From a bacterium (lineage in GTDB: Bacteria; Bdellovibrionota; FAC87; UBA2466): DNA of 7,598 bases. Both the position numbers and the translations under genes were made by a program. Each line of letters starts with the position of its first letter. The stretch's first letter is position 1. Shown piece by piece: positions 1 to 6,222 of the stretch. The notes beneath the pieces are model-generated. The model had not been told where the DNA came from and made no database searches. It saw only the letters and a list, made by a program, of their open reading frames with translations. The stretch is from positions 1 to 7,598 of the forward strand of contig JAIEOG010000361.1 in the NCBI GenBank assembly GCA_019750655.1, written 5' to 3'.

Positions 1-68
1 AGTACTGCATGGTTTTCTTCCAAGTCGAGATGCCCAACGGCCGCACGGTCGCTGGAAACAAACGTTAA
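1..68 (+). CDS. C-terminal end of an unidentified upstream gene (partial)
   Basis: Reading from base 3, an open frame of 21 codons (YCMVFFQVEMPNGRTVAGNK then R) ends at a TAA at 66-68. The composition looks like the end of a real beta-rich protein. The other two plus frames are also open across these bases but give less protein-like sequence. The start lies outside the window, so no family can be named. The next plus-strand gene begins about 80 bases further on and could share its transcript. The call rests only on frame and amino-acid plausibility and may be chance. Confidence 0.3.
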   Translation, partial: YCMVFFQVEMPNGRTVAGNKR

Positions 69-148
69 AAGTTTGCTCACGGGCCTCGGCCTTCGCGCTT
101 GAAAATGGCCCTCCATGACGCATGATGGCGTCTTCAAATGGGGGGATT

Positions 149-712
149 ATGCGCGCGTTATTTCTGCTACTAGGTGTTTGTTCGGTGGGCCAAGCGGCCA
201 TGCCGACGATTGCCTGCCAAGAGGCGAATCGGTCGTTTAAGTTTGAAGAGGGGATTGATTCCTACGTGCTACAAGTGCGGACCTACGCCAACGAGCTTGG
301 CGTTCTCGCAGAACCTTTTGAGCTCAAAACACCTTACCAAAGCGTGAGCATGCGAGTGCGATTGCCTCGATTGGCCAAGGCGAGTTCTGTTATGTCGCCC
401 AATTGTCTTTTCGACCCCGATGAACCGTTCCTGTTCAACTGCAAGGGAGACACCGATGGCAAAGTCGAGATCTCTGCGGAGGGGAAGGGGCAGGCGAAGG
501 AATATACGTCTTTCCAAGTTTCCGTGGAGCAAGTGTCCCGAAAAGGACTCGCTTACAACTCTGAAACCGCATCGGTAACAGAATTCTTGGTGCTGACTCT
601 AAACGGCCGCCCGGCGCCAGAGCCGCCAAAGTATTTTCAAAACGTAAAATCGGAAATCACATTCCCGATGAAATCCTGCTCAGTGGGCAAGGCCGACCTG
701 ATCTCGCGCTAA
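149..712 (+). CDS. Small secreted protein of unknown function
   Basis: I do not recognise a family. The product is 187 residues from the ATG at 149. That start is preferred over the ATGs at 122 and 125 because a G-rich ribosome-binding stretch (ggggggatt, 140-148) sits directly before it, and because the protein then opens with a compact signal peptide (MRALFLLLGVCSVGQA, cut probably near A16/A17). The mature part has four cysteines (C23, C86, C98 and C177 from this start), enough for two disulfides. It is rich in short alternating hydrophobic stretches such as FLVLTL, suggesting a beta-rich periplasmic or extracellular fold. There is no lipobox at the predicted cleavage site and no later transmembrane segment. 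It converges on the C25 peptidase gene and is separated from it only by the long palindrome. Being real and exported is likely; its role is unknown. Confidence 0.65.
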   Translation: MRALFLLLGVCSVGQAAMPTIACQEANRSFKFEEGIDSYVLQVRTYANELGVLAEPFELKTPYQSVSMRVRLPRLAKASSVMSPNCLFDPDEPFLFNCKGDTDGKVEISAEGKGQAKEYTSFQVSVEQVSRKGLAYNSETASVTEFLVLTLNGRPAPEPPKYFQNVKSEITFPMKSCSVGKADLISR

Positions 713-717
713 ACTAG

Positions 718-799
718 AAGGTGCCAATCTACTTTGGGGCCCCCAGGGCGCTAGGTGCGCACCCTGCGCCTCGGGGGCCCCAAAGTAGATTGGCACCTT
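718..799. repeat. 82-bp near-perfect palindrome between convergent genes, possible bidirectional terminator
   Basis: Arms 718-744 and 773-799 are 27-nt exact reverse complements (aaggtgccaatctactttgg continuing into ggccccc). Inside them, 746-751 pairs with 766-771 (one G-U pair) and 754-756 pairs with 761-763 around a GCGC tetraloop (757-760). Only 745/772 and the 752-753/764-765 step fail to pair, so 36 of 39 positions pair. It begins 5 nt after the stop of the secreted-protein gene, and its other end touches the last base of the peptidase stop codon. It would therefore fold at the 3' end of both mRNAs. U-tracts are short or absent (ttt on the plus side), so it is not a classical intrinsic terminator on either strand. 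It could terminate or protect both transcripts, or be an inserted miniature palindromic repeat. Confidence 0.9.
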
Positions 800-2772
800 T
801 AAGGTTTGAGCGTGTATTCGTAGGACTCGAGGTTGTAGCCGGACGTTGTGAGGACGGTGCCTTTCGGGAGAGTCGGGAGCTCTGTTGCCAGAGTGAGTTC
901 TCCATTCGCGTCGGTGTTTCCCACGGCAATCGGAGCGTCTCGGCCCGGGGCGGTGAGGCTGGCACGCACGTGGGGGAGTGGTTCACCGAAAGCGTCTACT
1001 GTGTTGAGCATTACTTCCACAGCACCAGAGAGAATCGTTTGGCGCTTAACTTGGTAGGGTTTCGCATCGTCCGTGTGGAGGATGAGAGAAGGGTCGCCGA
1101 AAAGGTTGTACCAGCGCAAATTATCGATGGTGTTTTTGCGCACGCCCATCTTCTCCATCAAATAAAGCTGTCCTGCTAAAGCGCTACCACCGATGGAATA
1201 AACGGGTTTTTCAAAATGGTATTTTGCGATGCCAATACTCATGATGGCAGGTTCGTGCCAGCTGATGCTGACGGATCCGCCGTAATAAGCTACCGCGCCC
1301 TTCGGATCTCCATTGTCCTCGAGAGTCATCCAAGCTTTGCCGAAACATTTTTTCATGTCGACCCAGGAGGCATTGTCACAAGCGACGTCCACGACGAAGG
1401 GGAGCTTTCCGGCATTGTCGATTTTGGCGACGGACTTGAGGTTAAACCACGGCGTGGTGGATGCCCATTCAACGCCTGATCCATGGCCAAAGTAGGCCAC
1501 CCAGCTTTTTCCATCCTGTAGGGAATTCAGAATGCGGGTGGGTGACGCCGAACCATCGCCTTCTTTGAGTTCATCGAACTGAGTGATGGATTTACCCAGG
1601 GCTGCCTGGACCTGCTGCGCATACTGCACGTCCGAGGGCGAAACGCCGTCCTTGCTCGCCACCGTCAATCCACGCGTAGGCCAACCTTTAGCGGGATTTT
1701 TTTCATAGTCCACCCAGCGCTTCACTTGGGTGCGCGCTTCTGCAGCGGTATCTGCGAGCAATCGACCATAGAGGATGTCGGGAATCGCGTCGCCGCCTTC
1801 TAGAAGGGAATAGGTGTAATCCGTAGCGGCGGGGCCCGCGCTGGTGTCCTCGCGGAAGCCGGGCATTGTGGTGTTATTGCCCACAAACAAAAGATAAGTC
1901 GGGCGATCGGCGGAGCGGTTGTAATAATTTTTAAGGTAGGCCTGCGCTTTGGAACGTGTGCCACCTACTTCAGCCAAAGTTTTCACTTCTACTTCTAAGC
2001 CGCGCTGCCGCTTCCATTGGACCAAAGGTTCGATTTCTTGGCGTAAGCTGTCAGCGCAGAGAATGAGCATCTTCTCAGGCTGCGTGATTTCGCGCGTGGG
2101 GAGGACGTCGGCGTTGGCAGTTGCCTGGCGCAAAAGCGTGGAGAGGCCTGTCGTCGCCTCCACAGGCCTGGGCGTTCCATCAAATTCGACTTGTACGCGC
2201 AGGTCCGAAGTCGCAACTAAGCTTTGCTTGCGCATGTGCATTTGCAGCGGGTAGATAGCGACGCGCACGAGACGCGTATTTTGCAGATGGCCCACTTCTT
2301 CGAGTTGCACATTGGCTTGCGGGAAGAACGCACCACTTTCATAAACCTGGGAATCGAACCGGACGATCTCAGGTTGTGTCGGAGAGCAGCGCTGCGAGGG
2401 GAGGCAGGGCCGCAGTGGGGCATACTCCACGTTCTTCGTTTTCTGTGAGGTAACAGTAAGCTTGGGTTCCACGCCTTCCGGGATAGCCAGGATGACGCCT
2501 GTCGTAGGGACATCCGGTGCGCCGACTTGGCCGAGCGGCACCAAGCCCTCGCTGCTCGCATAATGAAACCCTTCGCTATTGCGGTCGAGGTCAAAGCCCG
2601 CCATACGGAAGTGCAGGGCTACGGGTGCAAGCTGGTCTTCTCGGTCGCTATAGGCCACTTCTGTATCCAAAACAGCGCGTGGCCCCTGCATATCGTCGCG
2701 CAGCGAAATGAGACGCCCCCAGGCGTCGGATTGCGCCAAAAACACTGCAGCCAATAGGGCGAAGCGGTGCAT
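799..2772 (-). CDS. Secreted gingipain-like cysteine peptidase, family C25
   Basis: The product is a 657-residue exported cysteine endopeptidase of the caspase-like clan. Residues 1-19 (MHRFALLAAVFLAQSDAWG) form a signal peptide. Residues about 20-225 look like the beta-rich C25 propeptide. The catalytic region, about 230-570, starts at PEKMLILC and carries the catalytic histidine in YFGHGSG (H430) and the nucleophile in FVVDVACDN (C465). Downstream GGSVSISW and LFGDPSL (557-563) also match the gingipain R catalytic domain as I remember it. Residues about 575-657 look like an Ig-like or carboxypeptidase-regulatory beta domain (DAFGEPLPHVRASLTAPG, then DANGELTL). I see no type IX secretion sorting domain after it, unlike oral-pathogen gingipains, so release or surface anchoring must differ. 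Substrate preference (Arg or Lys) cannot be read here. The ATG has GAGG four bases upstream. It follows iscX by 135 bp on the same strand and probably has its own promoter. Confidence 0.9.
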   Translation of the reverse strand: MHRFALLAAVFLAQSDAWGRLISLRDDMQGPRAVLDTEVAYSDREDQLAPVALHFRMAGFDLDRNSEGFHYASSEGLVPLGQVGAPDVPTTGVILAIPEGVEPKLTVTSQKTKNVEYAPLRPCLPSQRCSPTQPEIVRFDSQVYESGAFFPQANVQLEEVGHLQNTRLVRVAIYPLQMHMRKQSLVATSDLRVQVEFDGTPRPVEATTGLSTLLRQATANADVLPTREITQPEKMLILCADSLRQEIEPLVQWKRQRGLEVEVKTLAEVGGTRSKAQAYLKNYYNRSADRPTYLLFVGNNTTMPGFREDTSAGPAATDYTYSLLEGGDAIPDILYGRLLADTAAEARTQVKRWVDYEKNPAKGWPTRGLTVASKDGVSPSDVQYAQQVQAALGKSITQFDELKEGDGSASPTRILNSLQDGKSWVAYFGHGSGVEWASTTPWFNLKSVAKIDNAGKLPFVVDVACDNASWVDMKKCFGKAWMTLEDNGDPKGAVAYYGGSVSISWHEPAIMSIGIAKYHFEKPVYSIGGSALAGQLYLMEKMGVRKNTIDNLRWYNLFGDPSLILHTDDAKPYQVKRQTILSGAVEVMLNTVDAFGEPLPHVRASLTAPGRDAPIAVGNTDANGELTLATELPTLPKGTVLTTSGYNLESYEYTLKP

Positions 2773-2851
2773 GGAACCTCATGCGGCTGAGAAAATCGGA
2801 TTTTGGGAAAATAGAGGTGCTAGGAGGGTAGCGAGAATGCCTCTTAAGACT

Positions 2852-2860
2852 ATTGTAGCA
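2852..2860 (-). promoter_or_regulatory. Candidate extended -10 promoter for the C25 peptidase gene
   Basis: Read on the minus strand the bases are TGCTACAAT, an extended -10 (TGn followed by TACAAT, one mismatch to TATAAT). It lies about 80 nt upstream of the peptidase ATG, inside the 135-bp gap after iscX. No good -35 hexamer sits 16-18 nt further upstream, which extended -10 promoters can tolerate. The leader would be roughly 75 nt. This is a motif match only, so readthrough from the isc operon remains possible. Confidence 0.35.
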
Positions 2861-2907
2861 ATGAATGGAAAAGCGCCTTAGCAGCGCGCGTCATCGTAAC
2901 TGGGGTC

Positions 2908-3102
2908 TCAATCGCGCTCGTCGACCCAAATCATTTGGATGGCTTCGAGGATTTTTTCATTCGAGCGTTTCGGATCATCGTCGAATCCCTCGAGTTGCAT
3001 CACCATCTTGTGGAGATCGGTGAAACGCAGAGTGAGCGGATCTTGATTGGGGTGAGTTTCGAAAAGTTTCTCACCGATTTCGCGAACGTCAGTCCATTTC
3101 AC
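2908..3102 (-). CDS. iscX: IscX, small acidic Fe-S assembly protein
   Basis: The 64-residue product matches the IscX/YfhJ family along its whole length. It has the N-terminal KWTDVREIGEKLFE, the RFTDLHKMV segment, the acidic FDDDP (41-45), SNEKILEAI, and the terminal IWVDERD. E. coli IscX is 66 residues with the same blocks. In E. coli it binds IscS at the site also used by frataxin and ferredoxin, and it tunes cluster assembly in an iron-dependent way. The start is GTG at 3102, supported by a strong GGAGG five bases upstream and by homology starting at KWTD. The gene overlaps the end of hscA by 14 nt in another frame, so its ribosome-binding site lies inside hscA and translation is probably coupled. 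It is the last gene of the operon. No fdx precedes it. Confidence 0.95.
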   Translation of the reverse strand: MKWTDVREIGEKLFETHPNQDPLTLRFTDLHKMVMQLEGFDDDPKRSNEKILEAIQMIWVDERD

Positions 3103-4921
3103 CGCTGCCTCCGGGAATCGTCTTGTTTTGCAAAGCTTCGCGGACGGCTTCGTTCAAAAGCTGTTCGGCGAGGGGGTGTGTTACTTCGTTGAGCGACTCG
3201 ATTTCTTTGCGAATATTTTTGTGATCCGTGCCGCGCATGGCTTCCGTGAGGCGCCCACAGGCGGCATCGATGGCTTGGCGCTGCTCTGGAGTCGTCAGGT
3301 GCTGCGCTTTGGAAAGCGACTTTGCCGTCGCGCGGAGTAGGGAGTCGCCTTCGGTTTGAGCCTCGACGAGAAAGCGCGCATGGAAGTCCGCTTCTGCATG
3401 GTCGTAGGCTGCTTCGAGCATGCGTTCGACTTCGGCGTCCCCTAAGCCGAAGCTAGGGTTCACGGCGACAGAAGCACGCGTGCCGGTGCGCAGTTCCAGC
3501 GCGCGGACGTTCAATATGCCATTGGCATCGATGATAAATTCAACTTCGATTTTCGGAATGCCCGCCGGCAGGGGCGGAATGCCCTTGAGATCAAAGCGCG
3601 CCAGGCTGCGGTTGTCGCCCGCCATTTCCCGTTCGCCTTGCAAGACGTGAATCCCGACGCTCACTTGGCCATCGACATAAGTCGTAAAAGTCTGGCTCGC
3701 GGAAACGGGGATGGTGGAATTGCGGTGTAGGATCTTGCTCACCGCGCCGCCCATCGTTTCGATTCCAAGCGAGAGCGGGATGACATCGAGCAAGAGCATC
3801 TCGCCCATCTGGCCAGCGAGAATATTCGCTTGGACCGCCGCCCCCATTGCGACGACTTCGTCGGGGTTTAAAGTACAAATGGGTTCGCGTTTGAAAAAGC
3901 TTTCTACCCAAGCGCGAACGGCGGGAACACGCGTGCTTCCGCCGACTAGAATCACGTCCGTAATCTGTGCTGCTGTGATGCTGGCATCTTTCAGGCATCC
4001 CCGGCAAGGGCCCAGGAGCCGCGCCAAAGTGGCCGCCGCCCAGGTTTCAAATTCGCTTCTGGCGACAGTGCGGCGGAATGCTTTGCCCTTCCACGCGGCC
4101 TCGAGGGAAACGGAAACAGCGGAAGAAAGCTCTGTCTTCGCTTTTTCTACAGCGCTCAAAATGCTCGCGCGCGCCGCAGGAGAGCTTTCCCACTCTGCAC
4201 CCCACGCTTGCGTGAGTTCCGGGGCCAATGCCCGGACGAATGCGTGGTCGAGGTCATCGCCGCCCAGAGCGGTGTCGCCATTCGTGGCCAGCACTTCGAA
4301 GACGCCGTCTTTCACCCGAAGAATCGAGATATCAAACGTGCCGCCGCCCATGTCGAAAACGGCCACAGTGCCCAGGCTCTTTTTGTCCAGGCCATAGGCC
4401 AGGCAAGCGGCTGTGGGCTCATTCACAATGCGCACGACTTCCAAACCCGCGAGTTCGCCAGCAAGCTTGGTAGCTTGGCGCTGGGTATCGTTGAAATAAG
4501 CCGGGACAGTGATAACGGCCTTAGAAACCGTTTCTCCAAAAGCTTGCTCGCCAATCGCCTTGAGTTTCTTGAGAACCAGGGCCGCGACTTCACTGGGGGT
4601 GAGTGTTTTGTCGCCAGCTTTAAAGCGCACCACACGTGAATCGCTCGCGGAAAAATCAAAAGCCAAAAGCTGCATCCATTCGGCGACGTCTTCGCGCCCT
4701 CGGCCGATGAAGCGTTTGGCGCTGTGGATGGTGGATTCCGGAAAATGTTCGCGGGCATCGCGCGCAGGCGTGCCGACCAGAGGTTCCGTGGCTCCGGGCG
4801 GGAAGCTCACAAACGACGGCACTAAGGGGCTCCCGTTTTCCGCGGGCGCAAGCTCGGGCCGTCCCTGGCGGATGCGGGCAACCAGGCTATTAGTCGTGCC
4901 TAGATCAATCCCGACAATCAT
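3089..4921 (-). CDS. hscA: HscA, Hsp70-type chaperone for Fe-S cluster transfer
   Basis: The 610-residue product is close to the usual HscA length (616 in E. coli). The nucleotide-binding domain spans about 1-375, with GIDLGTTNS (4-12), the VPAYFNDTQRQATK region (139-152), VFDMGGGTFDIS (188-199) and LVGGSTRVP (325-333). The linker DVIPLSLG follows at 379-386. The beta substrate-binding domain runs to about 485 and the helical lid to about 605. The linker DVIPLSLG, where DnaK has DVTPLSLG, and the operon context favour HscA over DnaK. HscA hydrolyses ATP while holding the LPPVK loop of IscU, which is intact here, and drives cluster release. The start ATG shares its A with the hscB stop (TAATG), indicating coupling. 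The protein begins almost directly at the ATPase motif and lacks the N-terminal extension of the E. coli protein. A CRGC motif (306-309) sits in the ATPase domain. Confidence 0.97.
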   Translation of the reverse strand: MIVGIDLGTTNSLVARIRQGRPELAPAENGSPLVPSFVSFPPGATEPLVGTPARDAREHFPESTIHSAKRFIGRGREDVAEWMQLLAFDFSASDSRVVRFKAGDKTLTPSEVAALVLKKLKAIGEQAFGETVSKAVITVPAYFNDTQRQATKLAGELAGLEVVRIVNEPTAACLAYGLDKKSLGTVAVFDMGGGTFDISILRVKDGVFEVLATNGDTALGGDDLDHAFVRALAPELTQAWGAEWESSPAARASILSAVEKAKTELSSAVSVSLEAAWKGKAFRRTVARSEFETWAAATLARLLGPCRGCLKDASITAAQITDVILVGGSTRVPAVRAWVESFFKREPICTLNPDEVVAMGAAVQANILAGQMGEMLLLDVIPLSLGIETMGGAVSKILHRNSTIPVSASQTFTTYVDGQVSVGIHVLQGEREMAGDNRSLARFDLKGIPPLPAGIPKIEVEFIIDANGILNVRALELRTGTRASVAVNPSFGLGDAEVERMLEAAYDHAEADFHARFLVEAQTEGDSLLRATAKSLSKAQHLTTPEQRQAIDAACGRLTEAMRGTDHKNIRKEIESLNEVTHPLAEQLLNEAVREALQNKTIPGGSGEMD

Positions 4922-5523
4922 TACGAAGCCTGCCTTTTTTCAATATCGTGCAACATGGAATCGAGAAAACGCCGCAGGGTAAGGTGTTTTGCAATGGGTT
5001 CCAAGGCTTTTTTCGGGGCCGAGGGATCCCAGGCGGATTGCAACCGCTCCCACTCTGCTTCCAGGCCCGCATGCTGCGCGCGCAGATCTGCGGCGAAGGC
5101 CTCGAGGCTTCCCGTCTCGCCCTCGGCCAAGCGGTCTTGCAGGTCGAAATAACTCTCTGCTAACTCCAGAGGCACGCCCTTGGAAGAATCCGCAATGCCG
5201 TGGAGCTCCATCAAGTAGCGGGCAAGCGAGGTCGGTTCGCGCAAGGTTTGGTAAGCACGGTTCACAGCGGTCGACCAACGGGCGGCAATTTGCTGCTCGA
5301 GCCCGGGAGCATTTGCAAAACGATCGGGGTGCGTCTGGCGTGAAAGGGCATAGAAGCGTTCACGCAAGGCTTCTGCATCCAGCTTGAGCGTTTCGTCGAA
5401 ACCTAGAACATCAAAGTGGGTATAAGCCGTGGGCAGATCGATCCACGCCTCGCACTGGGCGCAGCGGGGCTGCAGCTTAGCGCTCTGCGCGCCACACTGC
5501 TTACACGGCGAACGAAGTGCCAC
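4921..5523 (-). CDS. hscB: HscB, J-domain co-chaperone with an N-terminal tetracysteine module
   Basis: HscB delivers IscU to HscA and stimulates its ATPase. From the GTG at 5523 the product is 200 residues, against 171 in E. coli. The extra N-terminus holds CKQC (7-10) and CAQC (21-24), a likely zinc-binding module reminiscent of the tetracysteine domain of human HSC20. The J domain follows (YTHFDVLGF from 34, HPD at 65-67, then a helix with AVNRAYQTL). The C-terminal three-helix IscU-binding domain runs from about 105 to 200. I chose GTG 5523 because GAAGAG lies 8 nt upstream; the GTG at 5529 has that motif only 2 nt away. An ATG at 5583 would overlap iscA by 83 nt and add a tail with no family resemblance. 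From 5523 the overlap with iscA is 23 nt, covering the tetracysteine start. The stop overlaps the hscA ATG by one base. Confidence 0.93.
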   Translation of the reverse strand: MALRSPCKQCGAQSAKLQPRCAQCEAWIDLPTAYTHFDVLGFDETLKLDAEALRERFYALSRQTHPDRFANAPGLEQQIAARWSTAVNRAYQTLREPTSLARYLMELHGIADSSKGVPLELAESYFDLQDRLAEGETGSLEAFAADLRAQHAGLEAEWERLQSAWDPSAPKKALEPIAKHLTLRRFLDSMLHDIEKRQAS

Positions 5524-5824
5524 AACCACAGCTCTTCGAAGCGTTTGGATTTTGAAAAGTAAAGCCAGTGCCGTTGAGGCCACCGGAATAATCGAGCGTT
5601 AGCCCGCGGACATACAGAAAGCTTTTCGGGTCGACGAAGATTTTCACACCATCGACTTCAAAGACTTTGTCTTTTTCCGAAGGTTCTTTCTGGAAATCGA
5701 GCTTGTACGAAAGGCCACTGCACCCGCCACCGACTACTGCGATGCGCAAGCCTCCTTCAGGCAATCCCGATTCCTCGCGGAACTTCAGGATTTGCTTTGT
5801 GGCGTTTTCCGTAAGCTGGATCAT
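5501..5824 (-). CDS. iscA: IscA, A-type Fe-S carrier
   Basis: The 107-residue product is the same length as E. coli IscA and has the three family cysteines in their usual places: C35 in GGGCSGLSY, and C99 and C101 in SCGCGTSF near the C-terminus. These bind iron or a [2Fe-2S]/[4Fe-4S] cluster that is passed to apoproteins. The fold-defining segments EVDGVKIFVDPKS and LDYSGGLNGTGFTFQNPNA are present. ErpA or SufA would be the alternatives by sequence, but position between iscU and hscB makes IscA the natural name. It overlaps iscU by 4 nt (ATGA), with AGAGGGG about 5 nt upstream inside iscU. Its last codons overlap the start of hscB. Confidence 0.95.
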   Translation of the reverse strand: MIQLTENATKQILKFREESGLPEGGLRIAVVGGGCSGLSYKLDFQKEPSEKDKVFEVDGVKIFVDPKSFLYVRGLTLDYSGGLNGTGFTFQNPNASKSCGCGTSFAV

Positions 5825-6213
5825 GCGTTCCCCTCTTGTTTTTTCTGGTAATCCGCAATGGCAGCGCGGATTGCGTCTTCCGCGAGCACAGAGCAGTGGA
5901 TCTTCACGGGCGGAAGAGAAAGCTCATTCACGATGTCCGTGTTTTTGATCTGCAAAGCTTCGTCTACCGTCTTGCCCTTAACCCACTCGGTGGCTAACGA
6001 AGAGCTGGCGATAGCACTGCCGCAGCCAAACGTCTTAAAGCGTGCGTCTTCGACGACGTGCGTTTCAGCGTTGATCTTAATCTGCAGCTTCATGACGTCG
6101 CCGCATTCTGGCGCGCCGACGATGCCGGTGCCGACGCTGGTGTCGCTCTTATCGAGCGAGCCCACGTTGCGGGGGTTGTTGAAATGATCAATTACTTTTG
6201 GTCCGTAAGCCAT
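5821..6213 (-). CDS. iscU: IscU, Fe-S cluster scaffold
   Basis: The 130-residue product matches IscU nearly end to end, starting MAYGPKVIDHFNNPRNVGS. Cluster ligands are C37 and D39 (GAPECGD), C64 (GCGSAIASSS) and C107 (KIHCS). The chaperone-recognition motif LPPVK is intact at 100-104, matching the presence of hscB and hscA in the operon. It assembles [2Fe-2S] clusters from sulfur delivered by IscS. It starts 9 nt after iscS, and its AGGAG ribosome-binding site overlaps the iscS TAG stop (TAGGAG). It runs into iscA with an ATGA overlap. The C-terminal tail QKKQEGNA is two residues longer than in E. coli. Confidence 0.98.
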   Translation of the reverse strand: MAYGPKVIDHFNNPRNVGSLDKSDTSVGTGIVGAPECGDVMKLQIKINAETHVVEDARFKTFGCGSAIASSSLATEWVKGKTVDEALQIKNTDIVNELSLPPVKIHCSVLAEDAIRAAIADYQKKQEGNA

Positions 6214-6222
6214 AATGCGCTC

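Noticed and set aside
69..121. Possible promoter (ttgaaa near 99-104) and small ggcc hairpin upstream of the secreted-protein gene
   Set aside because: No matching -10 element at proper spacing, and the pairing is only 5 bp.
721..1179. Plus-strand frame of 152 codons beginning in the palindrome
   Set aside because: Antisense to the C-terminal part of the C25 peptidase, starts within the palindromic repeat, has no ribosome-binding site and no recognisable motifs.
2871..2893. Possible intrinsic terminator after iscX (GCGC...GCGC then TTTT on the minus strand)
   Set aside because: The stem is only 4 bp with a short U run, too weak to claim as a terminator.
3711..4397. Long open frame (228 codons) on the plus strand
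   Set aside because: It lies wholly antisense to hscA, whose protein has unbroken family motifs. The translated product is low-complexity S/R/P-rich sequence typical of a shadow frame.
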